A stretch of DNA of 59,154 bases from Xenorhabdus eapokensis. Its GTDB lineage: Bacteria > Pseudomonadota > Gammaproteobacteria > Enterobacterales > Enterobacteriaceae. The stretch is from NCBI RefSeq assembly GCF_001908105.1, contig NZ_MKGQ01000023.1, forward strand, positions 1-59,154, in the 5' to 3' direction. The notes below the pieces were generated by a model that saw nothing but the letters and a program-made list of their open reading frames with translations, was not told where the DNA came from and did no database searches. The translations under genes were made by a program, and so were the position numbers. Within the stretch, counting starts at the first letter, position 1, and each line of letters starts with the position of its first letter. This document shows positions 51,915 to 58,861 of this stretch, piece after piece.

Positions 51915-52124
51915 ATGTCCACCTATAAAAAAAGTGATCTAAATCAATATAATCACTTGGTAAAAGTGTCCACATATAAAAATAATATTAAATATTTTCA
52001 ATTAATTACTAAAAATTAATTTTTTCATCTCGTTTTTTCGTATGGATCATAAACTTCATTTCACGAGAGAGTAAAAATAATTATTTTTCATATACTTAAA
52101 TACAGTAAATCTGTCCACTTATGT
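51915..52124. promoter_or_regulatory. Rep promoter region with partial iterons
   Basis: Truncated iteron-like cores GTCCACCTATA (51917), GTCCACATATA (51969) and a better copy TAAATCTGTCCACTTATG (52106) lie between the rep start and the main iteron array. An inverted repeat AGTGAT/ATCACT flanks 51932-51956. Rep binding here could repress rep transcription and handcuff the origin, as known for P1-type replicons. Confidence 0.55.
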
Positions 52125-52176
52125 GATTTTTATAGCTAATAAACAACTAAATCTAGTATGGCAGATCAATTCATGC

Positions 52177-52200
52177 TGTGGATAACTTATTTTATCCACA
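52177..52200. other. Two DnaA boxes at the origin
   Basis: TGTGGATAA (52177-52185) and TTATCCACA (52192-52200) are perfect matches to TTATNCACA in opposite orientation, six bases apart, next to the iteron array. They would bind host DnaA. Confidence 0.85.
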
Positions 52201-52201
52201 A

Positions 52202-52379
52202 TAAATCTGTCCACGTATCACCGTAAATCTGTCCACGTATACCACCGTAAATCTGTCCACGTATCACCGTAAATCTGTCCACGCATCACCGTAAATCTGT
52301 CCACGCATCACCGTAAATCCGTCCACGTATCACCGTAAATCTGTCCACGTATCACCGTAAATCTGTCCGCATATAAACT
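52202..52379. repeat. Iteron array of the replication origin
   Basis: Seven full direct repeats of about 22 bases with core TAAATCTGTCCACGTATC start at 52202, 52224, 52248, 52270, 52292, 52314 and 52336; a degenerate eighth starts at 52358. The repeat is one full iteron per 22 bases (two helical turns), except the second copy (24 bases, an extra AC pair). Variation is limited (GCATC for GTATC in two copies, one T-to-C at 52320). Binding of Rep monomers here starts replication. Confidence 0.95.
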
Positions 52380-52450
52380 TTCTTTTAATTTAAAAACAGT
52401 AAGTTAAAAGCATAGAAAAGAAAGGGAAATAGAAAAGAAAATGAAAATAA

Positions 52451-52483
52451 AGATCTTAAGATCTATATATGATCTTAAGATCT
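52451..52483. repeat. GATC-rich palindrome cluster at the origin
   Basis: Two copies of AGATCTTAAGATCT-like palindromes (52451-52464 and 52470-52483) hold four GATC sites at 52452, 52460, 52471 and 52479. Methylated GATC clusters in an AT-rich stretch beside iterons are the melting and SeqA-sequestration region in P1-type origins. Confidence 0.7.
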
Positions 52484-52535
52484 AGAAAAAGAAAGAAGAA
52501 CAAGCAAAGACGGTTTCACCGTTTTGTTTTAAAGT

Positions 52536-52566
52536 TTGATCGAATGCCAACACGCTCGAACATGGC
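52536..52566 (+). repeat. 31-base copy of a piece of the endolysin-like gene
   Basis: Bases 52536-52566 are identical, in the same orientation, to 53839-53869 within the endolysin-like gene (which is on the minus strand). It is a stray fragment beside the origin, presumably left by recombination. Confidence 0.85.
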
Positions 52567-52644
52567 ACCCGCACTCATTTGTAGAGTTACTAATTATAAT
52601 TACTATTTCCTTATAAAAAGGCTTATATAATTATAAGTATTATA

Positions 52645-52673
52645 TTGACATTATAAGTGTAATGACTTATATT
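52645..52673 (+). promoter_or_regulatory. Promoter of the RelE-type toxin gene
   Basis: TTGACA (52645-52650) and TATATT (52668-52673) are 17 bases apart. ATTATAAGT repeats at 52630 and 52651 and the inverted ACTTATA at 52665 could be an operator for autorepression. The toxin starts at 52717. Confidence 0.75.
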
Positions 52674-52716
52674 TCATTCATCCTGAAAACGGAGATGCTC
52701 TTTAAAAATAGGGGAA

Positions 52717-52980
52717 ATGATGGTCAAAGTGATTTGGTCGAAAGCGGCAACCAAGCAGCTAATCCGAATCGACACGAGATACCAGAAAGCAATCAAAAAT
52801 AAAGTTGGCCTACTGACTGGTTTCCCGCTTGTGGATTTGGATATAAAAAAATTAGAGGGAACAAAAGCGAAATACAGATTGAGGGTGGGTGATTACCGCA
52901 TTCTGTTTGAGCTTTCAGGTAATGAACCAAAGATTTTAGAGGTGCATGAAGTTAAGCGGAGACAAACAAATACATATTGA
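52717..52980 (+). CDS. RelE/ParE-family toxin
   Basis: The 87-residue protein has the RelE-type pattern KVIWSKAATKQLIRIDTRYQKAI, KKLEGTKAKYRLRVGDYRILFEL and EVHEVKRRQTNTY, with the conserved basic and Tyr residues of ribosome-dependent RNases at the end of the fold. AGGGGAA precedes ATG 52717. It is the first gene of a toxin-antitoxin pair with the gene at 53053, and appears intact. RelE- or ParE-like activity cannot be separated by eye. Confidence 0.85.
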   Translation: MMVKVIWSKAATKQLIRIDTRYQKAIKNKVGLLTGFPLVDLDIKKLEGTKAKYRLRVGDYRILFELSGNEPKILEVHEVKRRQTNTY

Positions 52981-52987
52981 CTGGCAT

Positions 52988-53010
52988 GGCGGGGACTCCC
53001 GCCTGCTTTT
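52988..53010 (+). terminator. Intrinsic terminator between toxin and antitoxin genes
   Basis: GGCGGG and CCCGCC form a 6-bp stem with GACT loop, followed by TGCTTTTT. It lies eight bases after the toxin stop and 43 bases before the antitoxin start, so part of transcription should end before the antitoxin. Confidence 0.75.
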
Positions 53011-53052
53011 TCCTCTATTCGCGTAAGGGCCAATACAATATTGGAGATAATT

Positions 53053-53427
53053 ATGGCTGGTATCCAGTTTATTACAGATGAAAACGGCAACAAGCAAGCT
53101 GTCGTACTTCCTATTGCGGAGTATGAACGCTTACTTGCAGCGCTGGATCGTGATGAAGATTATGTCAGTATCCCTTACCTCAAAGGTAATAATGACGATG
53201 AAACTATTCCTCATGAAGTGATTAGCATCATGGTTGATAACAAGATCACGCTTCATGCCGCATGGCGTATATATCGCGGTTTGTCACAAACAGAAGTCGC
53301 CGAAAGACTTGGCATAAAACAAGCCGCAGTTTCTCAGTTTGAAAAGGCAGACCGCCCACGCCAAGCCACATTGGAAAAATTAGCGGCACTTTATGAGTGT
53401 AGACCTAGCCAATTGATTCTGGACTAA
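53053..53427 (+). CDS. XRE-type antitoxin with N-terminal Phd-like segment
   Basis: The 124-residue protein begins at ATG 53053 after GGAGA. Residues 1-30 (AGIQFITDENGNKQAVVLPIAEYERLLAAL) look like a Phd/YefM-like beta-hairpin-helix; the C-terminal half has an XRE helix-turn-helix, GLSQTEVAERLGIKQAAVSQFEKADR, then TLEKLAALYECRPSQLIL. It should block the toxin and repress the shared promoter. A terminator lies upstream between the genes, so it may have its own promoter (a TACAAT is seen at 53034). Confidence 0.85.
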   Translation: MAGIQFITDENGNKQAVVLPIAEYERLLAALDRDEDYVSIPYLKGNNDDETIPHEVISIMVDNKITLHAAWRIYRGLSQTEVAERLGIKQAAVSQFEKADRPRQATLEKLAALYECRPSQLILD

Positions 53428-53491
53428 AGGGAATCAACACGGAACAGAGGCCGCTTAATGCCTGTCTCTTGATCACATCACTTCTGAACTT

Positions 53492-53536
53492 AACTTATTT
53501 CGTTCATCTTATTTTTATAGATGAGCGAAATAAGTT
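53492..53536. terminator. Long hairpin between the antitoxin and endolysin-like genes
   Basis: An 18-bp stem (AACTTATTTCGTTCATCT with one mismatch against its complement) with a nine-base AT loop covers 53492-53536. It is the only structure between two converging genes, 65 bases past the antitoxin stop and 13 before the lysin stop. Tails are not strongly T-rich. Confidence 0.6.
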
Positions 53537-53548
53537 TATCAATACTAC

Positions 53549-54064
53549 TTACGCTTCACTCTCTGATCGATTAGCGATCATGACAGAAAGCAATCTACAA
53601 CCTACCGATTCACCTATAGGCCAGCGATAACCACTCACTCTGGATCGAGGAAAGGATCGGATATTCACTTCATCGGACTGATTACCACCTAAAACCATCA
53701 AATCGCCATTCTCAGCCACGCCAACCACAAAGCCTACGTGTCCCCCTCCTGTACGGGTGAAAACCGCCACACAGCCATAATAAGGCTCTTTTAACGGCAT
53801 TCCCCACTCAAGATACGATCTTGCCGATTCAAACCGGCTTGATCGAATGCCAACACGCTCGAACATGGCCCCCACATAGGCAGCACACCACGGTGTTTCA
53901 TCATCACGAATACCGCCGCGCTTGATATCTTTCCACCATTGCAAAATATTGGGATGATGCTGATCACCTTTAATTTCATGCACACCAATATATTTGTACC
54001 CTTCTTTGATCCATTTAGGTTCGTCTTTTTTCCTGATATTTTCTACTGTCATACCTTCCACCAC
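53549..54064 (-). CDS. Endolysin-like peptidase/amidase (TIGR02594 type)
   Basis: The 171-residue protein has the TIGR02594 pattern: WIKEGYKYIGVHE near the start, WCAAYVGAMFERVG with Cys60, FTRTGGGHVGFVVG with His109, and GGNQSDEVN with Asn128, a Cys-His-Asn arrangement like NlpC/P60 or CHAP enzymes. It would cut peptidoglycan. There is no signal peptide, so a holin would be needed; spanins are at the left of the window. Starts are GTG 54064 or ATG 54052. A 31-base piece of this gene is repeated beside the origin. Confidence 0.75.
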   Translation of the reverse strand: MVEGMTVENIRKKDEPKWIKEGYKYIGVHEIKGDQHHPNILQWWKDIKRGGIRDDETPWCAAYVGAMFERVGIRSSRFESARSYLEWGMPLKEPYYGCVAVFTRTGGGHVGFVVGVAENGDLMVLGGNQSDEVNIRSFPRSRVSGYRWPIGESVGCRLLSVMIANRSESEA

Positions 54065-54128
54065 AGCTAACGATGCGTTAAAATTTTGAACATCAGTTAC
54101 CTATTGGGTGGCTACTCTCATGTGGGTT

Positions 54129-54153
54129 AAAAAGGGCTTTAATCGCCCTTTTT
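54129..54153. terminator. Bidirectional terminator after the dar operon
   Basis: AAAAAGGGC and GCCCTTTTT form a 9-bp stem (54129-54153), with ATTTTT after it on the plus strand and an A/T-rich tail on the minus strand. It should end the minus-strand dar operon. Confidence 0.8.
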
Positions 54154-54186
54154 ATTTTTGACCTGTTGAACCTGCAATACTGAATG

Positions 54187-54510
54187 TTAAAAACATACCC
54201 CAAAATGTTCAGCCTGTTCTTCTTCCTGTGCGATTTCCGCTAGGTATTCTTCCCATTCAAACGGCAAATAGAGATTAAATCCCATGACATTCAATACGGA
54301 ATAGATATCTTCTGGACTGGATTGATCCGCTGAACAGCTTGCTAATCCTGAATGGGCAGGCAAATCAGACACCAGACTGTTTATCTCTGCCACCAGTTGG
54401 GATTTATTCCAACTGCCGTTCACAGTGAAAGTACTCACCTCATCAAAGACATCCGTTTCAAAGGTAATTTCCCCTGATATATTGTCTTTGGAAAAATTAA
54501 TATAGCCCAT
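54187..54510 (-). CDS. Small acidic protein after ddrB, 107 aa
   Basis: No family is recognised. The protein is strongly acidic at its end (LPFEWEEYLAEIAQEEEQAEHFGV) and has a beta-rich start (MGYINFSKDNISGEITFETDVFDEVSTFTVNG). It overlaps ddrB by 14 bases and is the last gene of the operon. Co-transcription with dar genes suggests an accessory role in head proteins, but nothing in the sequence shows which. Confidence 0.6.
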   Translation of the reverse strand: MGYINFSKDNISGEITFETDVFDEVSTFTVNGSWNKSQLVAEINSLVSDLPAHSGLASCSADQSSPEDIYSVLNVMGFNLYLPFEWEEYLAEIAQEEEQAEHFGVCF

Positions 54511-56629
54511 CGTAAACTCCCTTGATTGCGCCTATCGCAAATTCAATCAAACCGTCATTGTTCAGCATAGATACCGCCCCATTTTTTTTGTCAAAGAGGT
54601 ATTCAAATGCACTTGAGAACACTTCTGAGGCTGTAATATGTTCAACCCTACCGCTGCGGGCATAAATTTTTCCAATGTACGGAGAAGACAGACTATCACG
54701 AATAGCAATTTCATCTTGCCGGAATCCATTGTTTCCCGTCGCATCACTCAACCGGATGAGTGACGGTCGGCCATCGTCCATTTTATGGGTATCGAGAAAA
54801 ATTTTGACCACTTCCAGGAGCTTTGGATTAGAGAACTCAAAATGGTGCCCTAATTCATGGGCAAGTGTTGCCCTTGGCGACTGAGGGTTCAGTGAGATAG
54901 TGCCTGACTCATTGGCTGAAGATCGGCCAGAGCTTTTTAGTTTGATTTCTTTTAAAGTTGAAAGGCGTCCAGCCGCGAGACGATATGCCCATATCAGGTC
55001 AGATTTGAACACCCCAGACCCGTAGTGAGCATCATAACGGTTGATCAGGGTCTTTGATATTTTAATACCTTTAATCCACGTTTCTGCGTCTGTTTTTGTT
55101 GTCGGACTCAGTTCAGTTAACGTAGTCACAATATCGTTGAGGCGCTGATGGGTTGGCTCAAGCAATGGAGTGATTAATGACGATATATTGTCACGTATTC
55201 CCCCATAGACGGAATTCAGCACTTGCTGATATCCATCACCGTTGCAGCTCCCATACCCCATACGTGAATTTTCCAAGGCAGTGACGATACGATCAACACC
55301 TCGTTCATATAAACCCGTTCCTGCCAGCTGCGTTTTAAATCTGGCGGTCACGACCGTATCTCTGATAGCTGCCCGCTCAGTATCAAGTGCTTTATCAAAA
55401 TTCGGCATCATGGCCTTACCTGCTGTAATGATTTGCTGGTGAGCTGATTCCGCTGCTTCTGGCGAGAGGGTTAATTCATTGGGTACTGTTTTTGCGTCCC
55501 TAGTCAGTTCATTAAATTTAGGAAATTGATAAGAATCGGATAAAATTTGTATCATGATACTGCCTGACCAGCCACAAAATAAGTCGCCTCGCTTCTTCTC
55601 AAAGAAGGGTTTGATTGAATCAAGCAAGGCATTTGCGGACTTATAGCGATCAATTGGGGTATTGGCAGACAGATATGCGGCAATATTGGCTTTGATATCA
55701 AAGCCCTTGCCATCAAAAATAACTTTTTTTATAAACTCTTCCCTAAACACATACGTGTTCTTTATGTTGAATACCTCGGTAAAACTGCCAGTAAACAAAT
55801 CCATGTAATGGATATTTTGCTGAAATTCCGTTTTCGATTTCCCGATCACGGATTTGATGATCTGAAGGCCGGTATTGACGGGGACATGTCCTGTAATAAT
55901 TTCGCTGAGTTGCTGACCAACCCATTTGCCCAATGTACCGCTGTTGCGTTCTGTAATACCTCGAATGTTTCGGATCAATTCTCGTATCGATTTGGCCTGT
56001 CTGAAAACGCCAGTATTACCGACTGGTGCACTTTCAAAGAATCCTGTCACCCTGTTTTCATCCGTATTCTGAGTATCCGGCCAGTTGCTGTCTCTGGCGA
56101 ATTGGGCGCGATCCACTTCATCAAGACGAACACGAATAAGCACGGGACGCTCCATGTCTGCAATTAGTGTGCGGTTTAACCCGTATTCAGTGGCATTTTG
56201 GATCAGATAGTCTTTGTAAGCATCTGCATTCCCGCTAGCGTAAGCCTTCACAATCCCCATACTGCGTCCATTACCTGACTCAACTATATGATCACGACCA
56301 GTGATGGGGGAACCCTCGCCGGATAACGCTGAATCAGCAAGCTGTTCTGGCTGTAAATTTTTTGCAATGGCGTTTACTTGCAATTGACTGATGAAGCACG
56401 TTCGATCCCGTGGTTGTAGTGACTGTGGGTACGCTTCGTTTATCCGACCACTCAAATGATTGGATATGGTAAGGTCTGAGGCTTCCACGATATTAAAGGC
56501 GGTTTTGACCTTATTCCCACGGATGGTGCTCACGTAGGATACGCGGCCATATTCTGGCTTGCTGACGGCATTTGCTATCGCTGTGCTAGGCTGCTGCTGA
56601 ACAGTGGCTAAAGTGTGTGTCATAAGCAT
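54497..56629 (-). CDS. ddrB: DdrB-like protein with ParB-type domain and HELGH metallopeptidase motif
   Basis: The first about 200 residues show the DdrB-type ParB-superfamily pattern: VKTAFNIVEASDL, YPQSLQPRDRTCFISQLQVNAIAKNL, PITGRDHIVESGNGRSMGIVKAY, and RPVLIRVRLDEVDRAQFARDSN. At the C-terminus lies ATLAHELGHHFE, with HELGH at residues 591-595 and Glu669 in a following ASEVFSSAFEYL segment, which could complete a zinc-dependent peptidase of the HExxH...E type. In P1, DdrB belongs to the Dar antirestriction set. The peptidase could process injected or host proteins; that is inference. Two starts, 56629 and 56623, are possible. Confidence 0.8.
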   Translation of the reverse strand: MLMTHTLATVQQQPSTAIANAVSKPEYGRVSYVSTIRGNKVKTAFNIVEASDLTISNHLSGRINEAYPQSLQPRDRTCFISQLQVNAIAKNLQPEQLADSALSGEGSPITGRDHIVESGNGRSMGIVKAYASGNADAYKDYLIQNATEYGLNRTLIADMERPVLIRVRLDEVDRAQFARDSNWPDTQNTDENRVTGFFESAPVGNTGVFRQAKSIRELIRNIRGITERNSGTLGKWVGQQLSEIITGHVPVNTGLQIIKSVIGKSKTEFQQNIHYMDLFTGSFTEVFNIKNTYVFREEFIKKVIFDGKGFDIKANIAAYLSANTPIDRYKSANALLDSIKPFFEKKRGDLFCGWSGSIMIQILSDSYQFPKFNELTRDAKTVPNELTLSPEAAESAHQQIITAGKAMMPNFDKALDTERAAIRDTVVTARFKTQLAGTGLYERGVDRIVTALENSRMGYGSCNGDGYQQVLNSVYGGIRDNISSLITPLLEPTHQRLNDIVTTLTELSPTTKTDAETWIKGIKISKTLINRYDAHYGSGVFKSDLIWAYRLAAGRLSTLKEIKLKSSGRSSANESGTISLNPQSPRATLAHELGHHFEFSNPKLLEVVKIFLDTHKMDDGRPSLIRLSDATGNNGFRQDEIAIRDSLSSPYIGKIYARSGRVEHITASEVFSSAFEYLFDKKNGAVSMLNNDGLIEFAIGAIKGVYDGLY

Positions 56630-56674
56630 TCATTACCCGAATGGTTTGGTGCCAGTGGCTCTCTTATGTTGTTA

Positions 56675-57058
56675 TCAGGCCGCTAACTGCTTGCCCGTTT
56701 TTTCCCACCAGATATTTGCGCCGTCGCACACTTGGGGCATGGTGATAAATGTCGTCACATAGGGTTCAAGGTGTTCAAGGGTGGCAATAAACGCATCCGT
56801 ATTTTGTTTTACGAATTTACCGGCCAGATAGTCTGTCACAATCTGGGGAATCTCTGTGGTGGTCTGTTCCAGATCGGGTGTCGTATCATCTGTGGAGGTT
56901 TCAGGCACTGGCGATAAACCATAGCCTAACTTCTTCATGATTGCGGTGATTTCATCCTGGATATCCAGCTGGGTTAACGGATCAGCCGTCACCAGTTGGC
57001 CTAACAAGTCTGATAGCTGATCCTGAAGGTCAAGAATCTCAAGCGGGGACAAATTCAT
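56675..57058 (-). CDS. DdrA-like protein by position, 127 aa
   Basis: The 127-residue protein is helical and acidic with a start like a coiled coil (LSPLEILDLQDQLSDLLGQLVTADPLTQLDIQDEITAIMKKLGYG). It lies two bases after darA and 46 before ddrB, the place of ddrA in P1. Assignment is by order. It may pack in the phage head with the other Dar proteins. Confidence 0.6.
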   Translation of the reverse strand: MNLSPLEILDLQDQLSDLLGQLVTADPLTQLDIQDEITAIMKKLGYGLSPVPETSTDDTTPDLEQTTTEIPQIVTDYLAGKFVKQNTDAFIATLEHLEPYVTTFITMPQVCDGANIWWEKTGKQLAA

Positions 57059-57060
57059 GA

Positions 57061-58230
57061 TTACTTGCCCCCTGCCATTGCTGATTTGGCTACGGCCGCC
57101 AGAAGCCCTGACAGATGGTTCACTGCATCGGTGACCAGCCCTGAATTTTCTTCGTAAACCGTGGCTGCATTGAGCGCGGCAATGGCGGCACGGGTTTGCG
57201 TCCGGATTTCCGACAGTGCTTGAATATTATTACTTTCGAGGCTTAATACGGATTTCAGGAAGGTGATCGCATCTGACGCGGCCTTGTCTACTGCGTGGGT
57301 TCCGTCCTCAGTTTTGCCCGTATCATTGGCTGGGGTGCTGATGGAATTCTCATCTTTTTTTTGCGTTTTTAGATTTTCTTGTTCGGCCTGCATCTTCTGT
57401 AACTGATTGCGCAACTTATCGTTAATATCAATCTGTTGATATAAACGGCGTCGTAGTTGATCGCATTCAGATTGTTTGTGATCTATTCTTGTTTTTAACT
57501 GATCACATTTTTCGATTAATGCCACTTTTTGCTGTTCCAGTGCGTCAGCCCGCTCCAATTCTGCATCAATATCGGCTTTTATTTTGGCGGCATTGGCGGC
57601 TTGCCGTTGAAACTTACCAGAGTTGCGTTCGATCAGGTTTGATAGTGACTGGCACACTTGGGGCAGTGAAATATCACGTCCGTTCATCGGCGCGACGACG
57701 TGAGAAACATCCCGTTTGTTCAGCAAAAAACGAAATGCGGTGAGCACATCCTCATTCTGGATGCGTCCGTTGCCGCTGGTGGGGCTGTGGAAAATGACAG
57801 AAACGCTTTGTCCGTCTGACAGAGGGATTTTCGCGGCCATCACCGGAATATTACCGACTCGACGGACACGGCCGATTTCAGCACCACCAATAGACGGCAT
57901 TCCGTTCTCTGTGTCACCGGTATCATTCGTACCGGCTAAAATGCCGGTGCCTGACAATCCCTGATTCAATTTGCGGATAAAGGCTCTCATGGTTTGTGAT
58001 AAACGCATTCGGGTGGTTGTAATGCTCTCGAACATGGCCGTGTCACTTGATACGCATTCATGGCCTAAGTAGCCGTGTTCGATTTCATCCAGTGACACAC
58101 TTTCCAGCATTAAATCAGCTCCGGAGCCTTTAAAAAGCTCACTGAACTGGGTGTCTGTTGGCGTATTGAGCATAAAATCAATTTTATCGATGACACGAAT
58201 AGCATTTTTTACAGAATAATTAGTCAGCAT
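57061..58230 (-). CDS. darA: DarA-like antirestriction protein
   Basis: The 389-residue protein matches the pattern I associate with DarA N-terminal domains: NAIRVIDKIDFMLNTPTDTQFSELFKGSGADLMLESVSLDEIEHGYLGHEC, then GSTxGGAEIGRVRRVGNIPVMAAKIPLSDGQSVSVIFHSPT (about residues 130-180), followed by a long coiled coil (about 220-310). It is much shorter than P1 DarA, so a C-terminal part may be missing. DarA is an internal head protein cleaved by Pro and needed for the other Dar proteins to enter with the DNA. It overlaps hdf by 11 bases. Confidence 0.7.
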   Translation of the reverse strand: MLTNYSVKNAIRVIDKIDFMLNTPTDTQFSELFKGSGADLMLESVSLDEIEHGYLGHECVSSDTAMFESITTTRMRLSQTMRAFIRKLNQGLSGTGILAGTNDTGDTENGMPSIGGAEIGRVRRVGNIPVMAAKIPLSDGQSVSVIFHSPTSGNGRIQNEDVLTAFRFLLNKRDVSHVVAPMNGRDISLPQVCQSLSNLIERNSGKFQRQAANAAKIKADIDAELERADALEQQKVALIEKCDQLKTRIDHKQSECDQLRRRLYQQIDINDKLRNQLQKMQAEQENLKTQKKDENSISTPANDTGKTEDGTHAVDKAASDAITFLKSVLSLESNNIQALSEIRTQTRAAIAALNAATVYEENSGLVTDAVNHLSGLLAAVAKSAMAGGK

Positions 58231-58861
58231 AGTATTTCTCTTTCACCAGAGCCTGTTCTTCTTTCAGTTTTCGGGTCGTTGCTTGCTCTGATTTAAGAGC
58301 GGTACGTGTATTTTCTAATTCGGATTCTGTTTTTGACAGGGTGTCTTGGTGTTGAGAAAGGGTGCGATTTAACTTTGCAATGTCGGCTTCAAAACCATGG
58401 GCTTTTTCTTTTGCTTCCTGCAAGCGTTGTGCATTGGATTTCACCGCCGGTGTTTTACTCTTTTTGGCGTCGTCCCTGTTCGCATTTGCCAACTTTTTGG
58501 CTAATGAACTGGCGAAGGCCGGTGCTGCGGCTTTGAAGGCGGCTGCTATCTGACGGGCCAGATCGGGAATGTTGCTGGGGGAGGTGAACGGAATAATTTT
58601 CCCGTTTAATTTCACCGCTGAAATGTCGCCGGTATTGTTGACCTGAATTGCCATTTCCTGGCCGTCTTCGGTGTGAAGGGAAAAGGTTTTAGTCGGAATA
58701 CCGTCTTTCTTTCTGGCGGTTTCCGCGCCCTCCAGTTTTACTATTTGACAATCAGCACTGGCAAGGGCGGTCGTCAGCTTTTTTAGCCCTTTCTCATTCA
58801 GTTGGTCGTAATTGAGGACGGTATATTTTTTCCTATTCTGGGACATCAAATTTAGAGCCAT
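58220..58861 (-). CDS. Hdf-like protein of the Dar operon, 213 aa
   Basis: ATG 58861 overlaps the previous gene's TAA (TAATG) and has AGGAG upstream; an in-frame ATG at 58888 is less likely. The N-terminal half is beta-rich (KKYTVLNYDQLNEKGLKKLTTALASADCQIVKLEG...), the second half an Ala/Lys-rich hinge (SSLAKKLANANRDDAKKSK) and then a coiled coil (about 150-213). Its place upstream of darA matches hdf of P1, a head-linked antirestriction gene. Assignment is mainly by order. Confidence 0.6.
   Translation of the reverse strand: MALNLMSQNRKKYTVLNYDQLNEKGLKKLTTALASADCQIVKLEGAETARKKDGIPTKTFSLHTEDGQEMAIQVNNTGDISAVKLNGKIIPFTSPSNIPDLARQIAAAFKAAAPAFASSLAKKLANANRDDAKKSKTPAVKSNAQRLQEAKEKAHGFEADIAKLNRTLSQHQDTLSKTESELENTRTALKSEQATTRKLKEEQALVKEKYYAD

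Noticed and set aside
52202..52379. Regular repeats as a CRISPR array
   Set aside because: The repeats abut with no unique spacers, and DnaA boxes and a Rep gene are beside them; they are iterons.
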